A stretch of DNA of 64,000 nucleotides, taken from contig NZ_LZDS01000002.1 of assembly GCF_001678755.1 (NCBI RefSeq), forward strand, positions 35,812 through 99,811, read 5' to 3'. This stretch comes from Acinetobacter gandensis (GTDB lineage: Bacteria > Pseudomonadota > Gammaproteobacteria > Pseudomonadales > Moraxellaceae). Positions 9,171 through 24,875 of the stretch are shown here, piece after piece. Below the pieces are notes generated by a model that worked only from the letters and a program-made list of their open reading frames with translations, searched no databases and was not told the origin of the DNA. A program made the position numbers and the translations under genes. Position 1 is the stretch's first letter, and each line of letters opens with the position of its first letter.

Positions 9171-9425
9171 ACTTTACTCTCCCAAGAGTATTTATTTTTT
9201 TGATTGTCAACCACTCGATGTTTTACGCTGCATATTTATTTTGTGGCAACGTTTACACCATTTCCTTGAGTAGCTTGCTCGCACGATTAAATTATATCCA
9301 ATGAAGCAATTGATCAACTGTTGTTGGTCGCAATCTATTTCTTACCGACAAACGGTATTTTCAAGTAAAACAAATGAGGAATGTTATAAACTATTCTTTG
9401 GTCTTTTATTGATGTATAGCTGTAG
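9171..9425. other. Divergent filA / pabB intergenic region
   Basis: 255 bases holding the promoters of both divergent genes. A TTGACA (minus strand, 9206-9211) lies close to filA, but no convincing -10 at normal spacing was found, so I do not place the start of transcription. No RNA gene was seen. Confidence 0.4.
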
Positions 9426-10766
9426 ATGTCTCTATCCTCAACTTACAAAAAATTTATTTTTAAACATGATATTAGTGTTAATAAAATATTAAAATTTTTT
9501 GCAACTCTCCCTCATGTAGTATATCTGCAGAATCAGCAATGCCCGATTATCGGACTCATGCCTACATCTTATGTACAAATAATTAACAGTGAAATTCAAT
9601 CTTTTAAACGTGTTGGCATATCTGAATATATCGCTTCTGTTGAGCACAAAATTTTAAATTTTGAGTTTAATAGCGCTAAAAATAAAAACACGCCTAGTTT
9701 TACAGGGGGTCTTATCGGTTTTGTCAGCTATGACTATGCTGCCAATCAACATACAAAGATAAGTATAAAGGCACAACCGAGTTTATTTTTAGGTGAATTT
9801 AAAAGCTATTTAAAACTAGAATCAACTGGCTGGTATTTTTATAGTCATGAAGATATAGCTGATGATATTTTCAACTATATTTTAAATTTAATTGAGTCAA
9901 ATCAAAGCACATCAGTTTTTGCTTTAACCGCTCCCTGCCAAGCTCGATGGACAAAATCAGAGTACGATTATGCATTCAACTCCGTGCAAGAATATATTAA
10001 AGCTGGCGATTGCTATCAAATTAACTTAACACAGGAATTTACGGCTAAAGCCTATGGCTCTTTAGTAGATACAGCTGATGATTTCTGGAACTTAACCCAA
10101 GCCCCATATTCTGGCTACTTACGCGTGGGTGATTTTGAGTTATTGAGTTGTTCACCAGAATTATTTATTGATTTTCAGGCTGAGCGCAAAATCATTACTA
10201 AGCCTATTAAAGGCACAATGCCACGTCATGCTAATGCTCAGAAAGATGAAGCCTCAAAACAGAGACTTAAACGCTCAGAAAAAGACATGGCTGAAAATGT
10301 CATGATCGTAGATTTGTTGCGAAATGATTTAAGCGTATATGCTGAAACCGGCTCAGTGAAAACACCAAAATTATTTGATATAGAAAGTTTCAATCAAGTC
10401 CACCATATGGTGAGTGAAATTACAGCGATATTAAAACCGGATGTTAACCCATTAAATGTTTTAATGTCGGCTTTACCTGGCGGATCAATTACTGGTGCAC
10501 CTAAAATTCGTGCCATGCAAATTATTGAAGAACTTGAAGCTGCTCCACGCGGAGCATATTGTGGATCATTAGGTTACTTTAATCATGACGGTACAGGTTG
10601 TTGGAATATTTTGATCCGTTCTATTCAAAAATATCAAGAAGATGTTTCGTTGTGGGCTGGTGGTGGGATTACGATTGCTTCGGACTGTGATGCTGAATAT
10701 CAAGAGTGCTTTGATAAAGTCGAAGCGATGTTAGATTTACTCAACACTTGGTATACGCCTGAGTAA
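9426..10766 (+). CDS. pabB: Aminodeoxychorismate synthase component I
   Basis: 446 residues. PabB combines chorismate with ammonia from PabA to make 4-amino-4-deoxychorismate for folate synthesis. The chorismate-binding domain fills the C-terminal two thirds: SCSPELF (about 241), KPIKGTMPR (about 259-267), GSITGAPKIRAMQIIEELE and the final WAGGGI...AEYQE(C)FDK. The Lys of PIKGT (about 262) is the residue that marks PabB; anthranilate synthase TrpE has Ala there. The N-terminal ~160 residues are less conserved, as is usual. The ATG at 9426 is in frame. It is transcribed alone and ends in a strong terminator. Confidence 0.9.
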   Translation: MSLSSTYKKFIFKHDISVNKILKFFATLPHVVYLQNQQCPIIGLMPTSYVQIINSEIQSFKRVGISEYIASVEHKILNFEFNSAKNKNTPSFTGGLIGFVSYDYAANQHTKISIKAQPSLFLGEFKSYLKLESTGWYFYSHEDIADDIFNYILNLIESNQSTSVFALTAPCQARWTKSEYDYAFNSVQEYIKAGDCYQINLTQEFTAKAYGSLVDTADDFWNLTQAPYSGYLRVGDFELLSCSPELFIDFQAERKIITKPIKGTMPRHANAQKDEASKQRLKRSEKDMAENVMIVDLLRNDLSVYAETGSVKTPKLFDIESFNQVHHMVSEITAILKPDVNPLNVLMSALPGGSITGAPKIRAMQIIEELEAAPRGAYCGSLGYFNHDGTGCWNILIRSIQKYQEDVSLWAGGGITIASDCDAEYQECFDKVEAMLDLLNTWYTPE

Positions 10767-10768
10767 AT

Positions 10769-10798
10769 AAAAAAGCGACTCGATTGAGTCGCTTTTTT
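10769..10798 (+). terminator. pabB terminator
   Basis: AAAGCGACTC / GAGTCGCTTT stem with a T-run, four bases after the pabB stop codon. Confidence 0.9.
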
Positions 10799-10800
10799 AT

Positions 10801-10935
10801 CAATCTCCCCCTTGCGAAGCAGTGCTTCTCACCTTTTCCAAAGGAGGGAACTTCCGATTTTTAACCTATGGGAAGCCCCTCTTTCATAAAGATGGGAATT
10901 CCTCCCTTTTATAAAGGGAGGTTAGGAGGGATTAA
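10801..10935. repeat. Intergenic palindromic repeat element
   Basis: The gap between convergent pabB and hisC is filled with C/T- then G/A-rich sequence, ending in a perfect 9-bp inverted repeat around TAT (10901-10921) followed by GTTAGGAGGG. A related but shorter palindrome (TTCCCTTTGAGAAAGGGAA) lies before dnaK at 29517-29535. This looks like a dispersed intergenic repeat of the genome; I cannot count copies from one window. Confidence 0.5.
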
Positions 10936-12030
10936 TTATGCCAAAATATCGTTTTTCAACGTATCCACTAAACGCTGGTTTTGCTCATCTGTACCAATGG
11001 TAATACGAAGATACTGATTAATACGTGGCTTGTTAAAGTAACGTACAATAATGCCACGCTCACGTAATTCAGCCGCAAGTTCACCTGCATCTTTCGTTGG
11101 TAGCGTTGCGAAAATGAAGTTTGCAGCAGAAGGTAAAACCTTAAAACCAAGCTCAGAAAGCTGGGCAACCAATTTGTCACGACTTGCAATGACTTTAGCA
11201 TTTTGTGCTTCAAAGTATGCTTGATCTTCAAATGACGCTACTGCTGCTGCAATTGCAAAACGATCCATTGGATATGAGTTAAAGCTGTTTTTCACTGCTT
11301 CAAGCGCAGCAATTAAATGTGTCTGAGCAATAGCAAAACCAACACGCAACCCTGCTAATGAACGTGATTTAGAAGTGGTTTGACATACCACCAAGTTTTC
11401 ATATTTTTCGACCAATGCCACCGCAGATTCAGCACCAAAGTCAACATAGGCTTCATCAATGACCACAACTGAGTTCGGATTGGCTTGTAGTACTTCTTCA
11501 ATAGCAGACAAACCAAGTGCAATACTGGTTGGTGCATTTGGGTTGGTAATAATAATGCCGCCATTTGGCTGCTTATAATCATCCACCACAATTTCAAAGT
11601 TGTCGTTGAGCGGTAAAATTTTAGTGTTGGCCGCAATACCAAAGAACTGACTATAAACAGGATAGAAACTATAGGTAATATCTGGGTAAAGCACTGGCAG
11701 TTCTTGTACAAAAAATGCTTTGAAGATGTGTGCTAAAACTTCATCAGAACCATTACCCACAAATACGTGTTCAACAGGCACATTTTGCTGTTTAGCAATC
11801 GCTTGTTTCAGTTCAGTCGCATCAGGATCTGGATAAAGACGTAGTACATCCGCTGAGTTTGCTAACACCTTTTGTACCGCTTCCACCACTTTTGGTGACG
11901 GTGGATACGGATTTTCATTGGTATTGAGTTTTAAAATATTTTGGATTTTTGGTTGCTCACCCGGTGTGTACGGTTCCAACTCACGTACTTCAGGGCTCCA
12001 AAAACGCATTTGTTCATTTGTAATAGACAT
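10936..12030 (-). CDS. hisC: Histidinol-phosphate aminotransferase
   Basis: A PLP-dependent class I/II aminotransferase of histidine synthesis, converting imidazole acetol phosphate to histidinol phosphate with glutamate as donor. Visible marks are [12 protein letters not shown] near the N-terminus, GNGSDE in the PLP-phosphate region, [17 protein letters not shown] (Asp/Tyr contacting PLP), the Schiff-base lysine in [15 protein letters not shown], and a C-terminal RITIGT. An in-frame TTG lies at 12072, but that position is inside the upstream hisD terminator, so the ATG at 12030 ([11 protein letters not shown], 364 residues) is preferred. It lies downstream of hisD but beyond a terminator, which suggests either read-through or its own promoter. 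Confidence 0.92.
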   Translation of the reverse strand: MSITNEQMRFWSPEVRELEPYTPGEQPKIQNILKLNTNENPYPPSPKVVEAVQKVLANSADVLRLYPDPDATELKQAIAKQQNVPVEHVFVGNGSDEVLAHIFKAFFVQELPVLYPDITYSFYPVYSQFFGIAANTKILPLNDNFEIVVDDYKQPNGGIIITNPNAPTSIALGLSAIEEVLQANPNSVVVIDEAYVDFGAESAVALVEKYENLVVCQTTSKSRSLAGLRVGFAIAQTHLIAALEAVKNSFNSYPMDRFAIAAAVASFEDQAYFEAQNAKVIASRDKLVAQLSELGFKVLPSAANFIFATLPTKDAGELAAELRERGIIVRYFNKPRINQYLRITIGTDEQNQRLVDTLKNDILA

Positions 12031-12054
12031 TTTTTTCAATCTCGAATTTGGTCT

Positions 12055-12080
12055 CAAAAAAGGGCTGATCAATCAGCCCC
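12055..12080 (-). terminator. hisD terminator
   Basis: Minus-strand hairpin GGGCTGAT / ATCAGCCC followed by a U-run (A-run at 12056-12061 on the plus strand). It separates hisD from hisC and argues against a start codon for hisC at 12072. Confidence 0.85.
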
Positions 12081-12101
12081 CTTGTAATCTTTTAAAGAAA
12101 C

Positions 12102-13391
12102 TTACTGATAACGGTAACGTGCAGAACGTGCATGCGCATCTAAGTTTTCTTGTTGTGCCAAAATATCAGCCGTTTTTGCTAGTGTTTTCACACCATTTTC
12201 CGAGCACATAATTAAGCTTGAACGCTTTTGGAAATCATATACACCCAATGGAGATGAAAAACGTGCTGTACCGGATGTTGGCAACACATGGTTTGGACCT
12301 GCACAGTAATCACCGATGGCTTCAGGCGTGTAACGTCCCATGAAAATTGCACCCGCATGACGAATATCTTCCGCCATTGCTTCTGCTTCATCTAAACACA
12401 ACATTAAGTGTTCAGGTGCAACTTGGTTAATCAACTCTGCACCCTCAGCACGGTCTTTCACCAAAACCAATGCACCACGGTTTTCAATTGAAGTACGAGC
12501 AATCTCAGCTTTAGGTAATGCTTCTAAGTGTTTTTCAATCCATTCACCCACCGCATTTAACAAGTCTTCATCTGGTGTAATGAAAACAGCTTGTGCAACA
12601 GTATCATGCTCAGCTTGTGACAATAAGTCCATTGCTAACCATTCAGCATTGTTTTCGCCTTCAGCATAAACCAAAATTTCCGAAGGACCGGCAATCATAT
12701 CAATACCAACCTGACCAAATACCGCACGTTTTGCCGCAGCAACAAAACGGTTACCTGGTCCAGTAATCTTATCAACACGCGGAATCGTTTCAGTACCATA
12801 AGCAAGTGCTGCAACCGCTTGTGCACCACCAATAGTAAATACGCGATGTACACCTGCTAAATAAGCAGCCGCTAACACCAATGGGTTTAAGTCGCCATTT
12901 GGTGCAGGTACAACCATAATAATTTCAGCAACACCCGCAACATGCGCAGGAACAGCATTCATCAATACTGATGAAGGATACGATGCTAAGCCGCCAGGTA
13001 CATAAATACCCACGCGGTCAAGCGGTGTAACTTTTTGACCTAAGGTATTACCCAAAGCATCCACATACGTCCAACCATCTTGCTTTTGTGCTTGATGGAA
13101 CTCACGTACACGATTTGCTGCAAGTTCTAATGCTTCACGCACTTCTGTGCTTAAACCTTCAAAAGCGGCTTTGAGTTGTTCTTGTGTCAGTTCAAGTTCA
13201 GAGAATTGATGCGCTGGATGTCGATCGAACTGTTGTGTGAGTTTTAGAACATGAGCATCACCATGCTGACGTACGTCTGCAATGATTTGATCTACGGTTT
13301 TTAAAAGTTCTGGGTCACTCACTGTCTCAAAAGCCAACAAATCAGCAAAGATTTGTTTGAAATTTTGATCTTGAGTCGATAAACGTCGCAT
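12102..13391 (-). CDS. hisD: Histidinol dehydrogenase
   Basis: Catalyses the last two oxidations of histidine synthesis (histidinol to histidine, two NAD per turnover) with one zinc ion. Recognised by [10 protein letters not shown], the long DKITGPGN(R)FVAAAKR motif, [13 protein letters not shown], the zinc-site LLSQAEHD, and NRGALVLV / APEHLML / [10 protein letters not shown](T)ARF towards the C-terminus. The open frame reaches a GTG at 13445, but the ATG at 13391 ([11 protein letters not shown]) gives 429 residues, the normal size for the family. It is in the his cluster with hisG upstream and hisC downstream on the same strand. Confidence 0.93.
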   Translation of the reverse strand: MRRLSTQDQNFKQIFADLLAFETVSDPELLKTVDQIIADVRQHGDAHVLKLTQQFDRHPAHQFSELELTQEQLKAAFEGLSTEVREALELAANRVREFHQAQKQDGWTYVDALGNTLGQKVTPLDRVGIYVPGGLASYPSSVLMNAVPAHVAGVAEIIMVVPAPNGDLNPLVLAAAYLAGVHRVFTIGGAQAVAALAYGTETIPRVDKITGPGNRFVAAAKRAVFGQVGIDMIAGPSEILVYAEGENNAEWLAMDLLSQAEHDTVAQAVFITPDEDLLNAVGEWIEKHLEALPKAEIARTSIENRGALVLVKDRAEGAELINQVAPEHLMLCLDEAEAMAEDIRHAGAIFMGRYTPEAIGDYCAGPNHVLPTSGTARFSSPLGVYDFQKRSSLIMCSENGVKTLAKTADILAQQENLDAHARSARYRYQ

Positions 13392-13543
13392 CAATTTATC
13401 CACAATGAAAATAAAGGGAAGCTTTAGTTTACCTGTTTTATCCACTTTTGTCGGTAGCTAGTGCCGAGTATCAACATGAATTTTATTGGAAATAGCATTT
13501 GGTTAAATTGATAAATTAATTAACACATTCAAATTCTTAAAAA

Positions 13544-13568
13544 TAAAAAAACCGCCCTTATGGACGGT
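13544..13568 (-). terminator. hisG terminator
   Basis: ACCGCCC / GGACGGT stem (one mismatch) followed on the minus strand by a U-run. It lies just after the hisG stop codon. Confidence 0.75.
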
Positions 13569-13587
13569 CTTCTAAAGATAAAGCAAA

Positions 13588-15548
<1,961 letters not shown>

Positions 15549-15551
15549 TTA

Positions 15552-15803
15552 TTAAGCTCCGAATAAGCTTGCTTTGCGCCATTCTTCTTTGGTCATTGCG
15601 CGTATAGTTACTGCGTGTACTTCACCGCTGGCAATGTAGGAGTTCAAAGGTGCATAAACAGATTGTTGACGAGCAACTGGACGCTTACCTTCAAATTGAT
15701 CATCGACAATACGTAGATCAAATTTGCCGCCCTGCCCACTTACTGCAACTTCAGCTTCTGGAAACGCAGCTTTTAAAATATCAGTGAGCTGTTCACTATT
15801 CAT
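15552..15803 (-). CDS. ibaG: BolA-family protein IbaG
   Basis: 83 residues from the ATG at 15803 (a GTG one codon upstream is also open). A small class II KH-like BolA fold: DILKAAFPEAEVAVSG, then FDLRIVDDQFEGKRPVARQQSVYAPLNSYI and GEVHAVTIRAMTKEEW. The conserved His in HAVTIRA is a candidate ligand when BolA proteins bind monothiol glutaredoxin with a [2Fe-2S] cluster. IbaG is typically encoded just before murA, as here. The role is in iron-sulfur trafficking or acid resistance in other bacteria; not tested here. Confidence 0.88.
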   Translation of the reverse strand: MNSEQLTDILKAAFPEAEVAVSGQGGKFDLRIVDDQFEGKRPVARQQSVYAPLNSYIASGEVHAVTIRAMTKEEWRKASLFGA

Positions 15804-15894
15804 CACAAGACCCCATATAGGACTAACGGTGTAAAACCCGTCATTTTACTATAAATCTAAAAAATAATTCATTAGTCACATACATTATATATAT

Positions 15895-15926
15895 AAAAAA
15901 AGAGGTTATAAAAAACCTCTTTTTAC
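15895..15926 (-). terminator. hpf terminator
   Basis: AAAAAGAGGTT / AACCTCTTTTT hairpin just downstream of the hpf stop codon on the minus strand. It isolates rpoN-hpf from ibaG-murA-hisG. Confidence 0.85.
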
Positions 15927-15937
15927 ATTTTTATGTA

Positions 15938-16270
15938 TTATGCCGTTAGAGGCACATAGATCAACTGCATTTTTCGATGCTTATCGAGCTGCTTTTTCAA
16001 TTTTTCAGAGAGCTTCTTAATAGAGGTATACATATCATCCGCACAGGCCTGGGCAAAAAACTCTGTCCCAGGTAAACGTATAATAGCTTCTGCAATGTGA
16101 TTATCACTACCTTTTTTTGAACGTTTATCGATTTGATGATCTTTGGATAATTTCACCTGCATACTATTTACTTGATCCAAATGCTTTGTCATTTCAGCAA
16201 ACTTTATTCTTATGTTTTCTTCTATTGCTGGCGTAATTGTTAAATGATGACCACGAATTGTTATTTGCAT
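15938..16270 (-). CDS. hpf: Ribosome hibernation-promoting factor, short form
   Basis: 110 residues from the ATG at 16270 (MQITIRGHHLTITPAIEENI). The frame extends upstream to 16318, but family alignment favours the inner start. The sigma-54 modulation / S30EA ribosome-binding fold is clear: MQITIRGHHLTITPAIEENIR, then SDNHIAEAIIRLPGTEFFAQ and DDMYTSIKKLSEKLKKQLDKHR. It lacks the C-terminal dimerisation domain of long HPF. Binds idle 30S or 100S ribosomes in stationary phase. It is directly downstream of rpoN as in many proteobacteria. Confidence 0.9.
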   Translation of the reverse strand: MQITIRGHHLTITPAIEENIRIKFAEMTKHLDQVNSMQVKLSKDHQIDKRSKKGSDNHIAEAIIRLPGTEFFAQACADDMYTSIKKLSEKLKKQLDKHRKMQLIYVPLTA

Positions 16271-16385
16271 AGCACTATTCCTCGTCTCGTTAAGGTTTGA
16301 AAGTTCAGGGCAAAACATCCTGCGCTATTGCAACATCCAAATTTTAAAGCATCAGAACATTTCAACCATTCCTAAAATAAAAGAT

Positions 16386-16409
16386 GTTCATTATTTCGTC
16401 ATAATGAAC
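16386..16409 (-). other. Hairpin between rpoN and hpf
   Basis: Perfect 9-bp stem GTTCATTAT / ATAATGAAC with loop TTCGTC, followed on the minus strand by ATCTTTTATTTT. It is either a weak terminator after rpoN or an mRNA processing or attenuation site ahead of hpf. Confidence 0.6.
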
Positions 16410-16434
16410 CTCTAGAATAGTCTGATTTTAAAAA

Positions 16435-17889
16435 TTAGATCAATACTTTTCGCTCAGATGACGATGGAATATGTAACGATTCACGATACTTGGCCACAGT
16501 ACGTCGTGCCACATCAATCCCTTCTGCATTTAACATCACAGCAATTGCATTATCTGACAAAGGTTTACGAGTATTTTCTTCTGCAATCATTTTTTTAATT
16601 TTTGCACGAATAGCAGTCGATGACGCTTCACCGCCTGTAGATGTACCAACATGGCTAGAAAAGAAATATTTCAATTCAAATAAACCACGTGGTGTCAGCA
16701 TATACTTATTTGTAGTGACGCGAGACACTGTAGATTCGTGCAATTCAACTTCCTCTGCAATATCACGTAAGACTAACGGACGCATAGCCTCAGGGCCTTG
16801 TTCAAAAAAAGCACGTTGATGCTCAACAATACACGTTGCAACTTTCAGTAAGGTTTTGTGTCGTTCATCAATGCTTTTAATGAAATTCTTAGCTTCTAGC
16901 ATTTGATTACGTAAATACTGATTATCATCACTCTGATCTGCGCGCTTAATCATATTTGCGTAGAAAGAATTTACACGAAGTTTTGGCATTACATCTGGGT
17001 TGAGTTGCACTAACCAGTGTTCATTTTTCTTTAACACAACAACATCTGGAATTTGATAATCAGACTCTTTATCTTCAAATTCTTGACCAGGATGCGCTTT
17101 CAATGTTTTTAATAAAGAAATTGCTAATTTTAATTGTTCTGTATTTAAACCTGTTTGTTTAATTAATTTCGGCAATTCATTACTAATCAAAAGCTCATAA
17201 TTCTGTAAGAGTACCAAAGCATCCTTTCGACACGGTATATTTTCAGGCAATGTTTGTACTTGTACCATCAAACATTCCGCTAAGTTTCTTGCCCCTACAC
17301 CCACGGGATCTAAGCGCTGAATATGTTTAAGTACAACCAACACTTCATCGTCTTCGACTTCTTCTTCATAGTCCATAGATTCTAAAAGATGTTGAACGGA
17401 TTGTGTAATCTCTTGAATTTCGCAATCTAGAAAGCCTTTTGCATCTAATGAATCAATAATGCAATGTGCGATTAATTTATCGACAAGTGAAAAGTGAAGT
17501 AAATTTACCTGTTCAATTAAATGTGCTTGTAAACTTTGATGCCCTTGACGATTATCTTCCCGCTCTTCAAATTCTGCAGCACCTAAACTTGTTGGCTGAT
17601 GTGTATAAACATCATCCCATTCTGTATCTACAGGTAATTCATCTGGCAAATGGTCAGCATTGAGTTCATTTGTTAAATCTTTACTCTCTCTTTCTTGTTC
17701 TTGTAAATTATTTAAGCTTTCAACTGAATTTTGCTCTTCAATTTTTTCCAATAAAGGGTTGCTATCTAATTGGATCTGAATTTCTTGCTCCAGCTCCAGA
17801 CTTGATAATTGTAATAAACGAATAGCTTGTTGCAACTGTGGTGTTAATGACAGGGAATTGGCAACTCTTAACCCCATAGCAAGTTTCAT
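16435..17889 (-). CDS. rpoN: RNA polymerase sigma-54 factor
   Basis: 484 residues. Region I is Gln/Leu-rich (LSLTPQLQQAIRLLQLSSLELEQEI), which contacts activator ATPases. An acidic region II follows (LQEQERESKDLTNELNADHLP). The core-binding region and the helix-turn-helix are in the second half (LRDIAEEVELHESTVSRVTTNKYMLTPRG). The RpoN box is present as ARRTVAKYRESLHIPSSSERK, which recognises the -24 promoter element. It heads the rpoN-hpf unit. The only oddity is a strongly acidic stretch (MDYEEEVEDDEVLVVL) in the middle. Confidence 0.95.
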   Translation of the reverse strand: MKLAMGLRVANSLSLTPQLQQAIRLLQLSSLELEQEIQIQLDSNPLLEKIEEQNSVESLNNLQEQERESKDLTNELNADHLPDELPVDTEWDDVYTHQPTSLGAAEFEEREDNRQGHQSLQAHLIEQVNLLHFSLVDKLIAHCIIDSLDAKGFLDCEIQEITQSVQHLLESMDYEEEVEDDEVLVVLKHIQRLDPVGVGARNLAECLMVQVQTLPENIPCRKDALVLLQNYELLISNELPKLIKQTGLNTEQLKLAISLLKTLKAHPGQEFEDKESDYQIPDVVVLKKNEHWLVQLNPDVMPKLRVNSFYANMIKRADQSDDNQYLRNQMLEAKNFIKSIDERHKTLLKVATCIVEHQRAFFEQGPEAMRPLVLRDIAEEVELHESTVSRVTTNKYMLTPRGLFELKYFFSSHVGTSTGGEASSTAIRAKIKKMIAEENTRKPLSDNAIAVMLNAEGIDVARRTVAKYRESLHIPSSSERKVLI

Positions 17890-18252
17890 TAATTACATCC
17901 CTCTTATGAACCGCACTTTATAAGCAATTTTTATGCCGTTTTATTTTTTATAACATAAATAACTATTCAAAACTCATTTTTTTGTATTTTTTCTATTCTT
18001 TTTATTTATATACATAATTATAAATTTAAAATTTCACCTTCATTTATAAATACTTAAATTTATCATCAGTTTAACTCCTTGATGAAGATATAACAATCCA
18101 CCAAATTTTAGAAAAACCTTTTTATCACCCTACACTCGAAGAAGGTTTAAGAACGGCTTTGAAACATGCAAGAAGGCAGCTGAGTTCCTGATTCCTAGGT
18201 GAAATAAGGCTTTGGTTTTCATTTTTTGATTTTTTTATCATTTTTAAGGCAT
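17890..18252. other. AT-rich intergenic region between rpoN and the rRNA operon end
   Basis: About 360 bases, very AT-rich next to rpoN, presumably carrying its promoter. A 65-codon minus-strand open frame that enters the rRNA terminator is not credible as a gene. I see no other feature. Confidence 0.5.
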
Positions 18253-18291
18253 AAAAAAATCCCCCTATCTCATAAGAGTTAGGGGGATTTT
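18253..18291 (-). terminator. rRNA operon terminator
   Basis: Inverted repeat ATCCCCCTA / TAGGGGGAT with a U-run on the minus strand, eight bases past the 3' end of 5S rRNA. Confidence 0.9.
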
Positions 18292-18299
18292 GAATAATG

Positions 18300-18415
18300 A
18301 GCTGGCGATGACTTACTCTCACATGGGTAACCCCACACTACCATCAGCGCTAAGAGGTTTCACTTCTGAGTTCGGGAAGGGATCAGGTGGTTCACTCTTG
18401 CTATTGTCGCCAGCA
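18300..18415 (-). rRNA. rrf: 5S ribosomal RNA
   Basis: Reverse-complement begins with GCTGGCGACAATAGC and ends with a complementary GTCATCGCCAGC. Inside are the conserved CCGAACTCAGAAGTGAAAC loop and the GATGGTAGTGTGGGG segment. Length of about 115 bases is right; the ends are set by the terminal stem and may be off by a base or two. Confidence 0.95.
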
Positions 18416-18615
18416 CAACTGTTATGGATACTTACTGAGGTCTTCTCTCAGAGCAGTGCTCTTCGTGCCTTAGCTTTCAACCAAATAGAGTACATTAACA
18501 GATTATTTGAGTTGCATTTTATGTTCTAGCGTATTCTGAATCAAGTATTTCAAGACCGTTTGGTCTTTAATGAATCAATTTCAGCTCACTGCTTACGCAG
18601 TTCGTACAACAACTG

Positions 18616-18632
18616 TTTGGGTGTTGTATAGT

Positions 18633-18635
<3 letters not shown>
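18616..18635 (-). other. 23S processing stem, 3' arm
   Basis: GTTGTATAGTCAAG here is the exact complement of CTTGACTATACAAC at 21516-21529 at the other end of 23S, and pairing can extend through TTTGGG / CCCAAA. These arms form the precursor stem cleaved by RNase III. Confidence 0.8.
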
Positions 18636-21515
<2,880 letters not shown>

Positions 21516-21522
<7 letters not shown>

Positions 21523-21540
21523 ACAACCCCAAACAGTCGT
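21516..21540 (-). other. 23S processing stem, 5' arm
   Basis: Complement of the arm at 18616-18635; the pair encloses mature 23S rRNA. Confidence 0.8.
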
Positions 21541-21974
21541 TAATCCCTACAAGTAGGATTAGCAACAGATCAACTAACAAGTTAGTCAATCATACAGTTG
21601 GCGTCTGTGCACTTAAGCACTGTACAGCTTCAATTAGATTCATATACCAAAACGCTTGATTCAGTTAATCGCTAGTAACTCATTCTTTCTTTCGATTGAA
21701 TGAGTATGAACAATTTATTTCAACTCAAATATATTCTGTTAATGATTTTTCTAGCCTTCGTCGGACTGCATTACTGTGATAAATCACAGAGATTATCAAG
21801 TGGTGCGTATCTTAACGCTTCTACTTGTTAATCTCTAGGATCTAAGCACTTGATCGCTTAGGAACTAAACAACATCGCAACCGTATGATCATATACTGCG
21901 CGAAGCGTAGCTTCTTGCTTAAATTTCAAGGAAAATCCTTAAAGCAGTGCTTTAAGTTTTCTTGTCTTGAAATT
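21523..21974 (-). other. Transcribed spacer between tRNA-Ala and 23S
   Basis: About 450 bases of internal transcribed spacer. Apart from the 23S processing arm, it has no open frame or additional tRNA that I could see. Confidence 0.7.
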
Positions 21975-22050
21975 TGGTGGAGACTAGGAGAGTCGAACTC
22001 CTGACCTCCTGCGTGCAAAGCAGGCGCTCTACCAACTAAGCTAAGTCCCC
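21975..22050 (-). tRNA. tRNA-Ala (TGC anticodon)
   Basis: 76 bases. Acceptor stem GGGGACT / AGTCTCC with encoded CCA, anticodon loop TTTGCAC in the stem CCTGC / GCAGG, and T-loop GTTCGACTC. It lies in the 16S-23S spacer as is standard. Confidence 0.97.
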
Positions 22051-22098
22051 AGCTTATCAATAAGTCAATGTTTCTGATTTTCCGTACTTCGTCAGTAG

Positions 22099-22175
<77 letters not shown>

Positions 22176-22189
22176 TCAGATACATCGTC

Positions 22190-22204
22190 ATGAAGAACAA
22201 CTTG
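22190..22204 (-). other. 16S processing stem, 3' arm
   Basis: ATGAAGAACAACTTG is the exact reverse complement of the sequence at 23912-23926 upstream of 16S; together they enclose mature 16S rRNA. Confidence 0.8.
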
Positions 22205-22237
22205 TTGTGGATTCTTACCAGTCGTCAAGTCTTTCGT

Positions 22238-23773
<1,536 letters not shown>

Positions 23774-23911
23774 TTAAAATCAATAGTAGCTTAAAGGCTA
23801 CCAATCTTGGCTCATCAATTTTCTGACATTAATTTCTCAAATAAACTTCGAGTAATTTCTACCATCAATCAATGAAAATAATTTCGACTGATCAACTAGT
23901 AAAAATCCACA

Positions 23912-23926
23912 CAAGTTGTTCTTCAT
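23912..23926 (-). other. 16S processing stem, 5' arm
   Basis: CAAGTTGTTCTTCAT, complementary to 22190-22204. Confidence 0.8.
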
Positions 23927-24043
23927 AATCTCTTAATGATCTTTCTAATACCTCGTCAGTATTAGATGCTGGACTTCAATAAACTTAACAACTCAACGCT
24001 TCGCGTTTCGTTCGTTTCCGTCTATCTCGTCGGTATGGGGGTC

Positions 24044-24071
24044 ATTATAGGGCAATTTCTTACACACGCAA
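24044..24071 (-). promoter_or_regulatory. rRNA operon promoter
   Basis: On the minus strand a TTGCGT -35 (24066-24071), a 16-base spacer and a perfect TATAAT -10 (24044-24049) are followed by a run of C residues, about 270 bases upstream of 16S. The 16-base spacer is common in rRNA promoters. No other convincing promoter was found in the leader. Confidence 0.75.
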
Positions 24072-24152
24072 GTGCTTTTCACTCACAAGAATCACGACTG
24101 TTTTATTTTTATGCACCAATATGGTTCAGAATAAATGCAAAACGCAAATAAA

Positions 24153-24181
24153 CACATGATATTTATAAAAAATATCATGTG
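24153..24181. terminator. Hairpin downstream of the cyclophilin gene
   Basis: CACATGATATTT / AAATATCATGTG stem, AT-rich, between the ends of the cyclophilin gene and the rRNA promoter region. Probable terminator for the minus-strand cyclophilin gene, although the U-run is short. Confidence 0.55.
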
Positions 24182-24205
24182 AAATTATTTTTTAAACTTA
24201 TGAGC

Positions 24206-24775
24206 TTATTTCTTTACTTCTGCTGTTTTAATGGTCACCGATTGGATAACCACAGGTGTAGTCGGTACATTTTGATGCATTCCGTAGTTTGCAGTCGGTA
24301 CTTTTACGATTTTATCGACCACATCCATGCCTTTTGTCACTTTACCGAAAACAGCATAGCCAGCATTCATTGCACTTTTATTAAGGAAGTCATTGTTTGC
24401 TACATTAATAAAAAATTGGCTACTTGCTGAATCCGGGTGATTCATGCGGGCCATTGCCAATGTTCCTCGGCTATTTGCCAATCCGTTATACGATTCATTT
24501 TTAATGCTTGGCTTATTGGGTTTTTCAACCATCTTGGCATCCATACCTCCACCTTGAATCATAAAGCCAGGAATAACGCGATGGAAAATAGTGCCGTTAT
24601 AGAAGTTATCTTTGACATAGGCTTCAAAGTTCTTGGCAGAAATTGGCGCTTTATCATTAAATAACTCAATCTCAATATTGCCTTGACTGGTCTTCATTTC
24701 AACCAATGTATTTGCAGCCATGCTACTCATACTTATCGTAGCTACTATCATTGCCATAAAAGCGTTCTTTAACAT
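24206..24775 (-). CDS. Periplasmic peptidyl-prolyl cis-trans isomerase, cyclophilin type
   Basis: 189 residues with a signal peptide (about 1-21, ending SMAA). Cyclophilin fold: [24 protein letters not shown], then [20 protein letters not shown] with the catalytic Arg and Phe, [30 protein letters not shown], and [18 protein letters not shown]. It should catalyse proline isomerisation during folding of exported proteins, like PpiA. The last residues are Lys-rich. Transcribed alone, divergent from the ADC-like gene at 24876. Confidence 0.92.
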   Translation of the reverse strand: MLKNAFMAMIVATISMSSMAANTLVEMKTSQGNIEIELFNDKAPISAKNFEAYVKDNFYNGTIFHRVIPGFMIQGGGMDAKMVEKPNKPSIKNESYNGLANSRGTLAMARMNHPDSASSQFFINVANNDFLNKSAMNAGYAVFGKVTKGMDVVDKIVKVPTANYGMHQNVPTTPVVIQSVTIKTAEVKK

Positions 24776-24875
24776 TTGTTAACTCTTCTGAATTAAGTCG
24801 AACTTGTGATTGACTGTATATTAGTCTTTGATGATTAAAAAGTAGTTCATACTATTATTAAAACGAGAAAAAACG

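Noticed and set aside
9206..9211. TTGACA as the filA promoter
   Set aside because: No -10 at 15-19 bases.
18125..18322. 65-codon minus-strand frame next to the rRNA operon
   Set aside because: It overlaps the rRNA terminator and the 3' end of 5S rRNA.
24179..24430. 83-codon plus-strand frame over the cyclophilin gene
   Set aside because: It is the antisense of the real cyclophilin coding sequence, which has a signal peptide and full domain.
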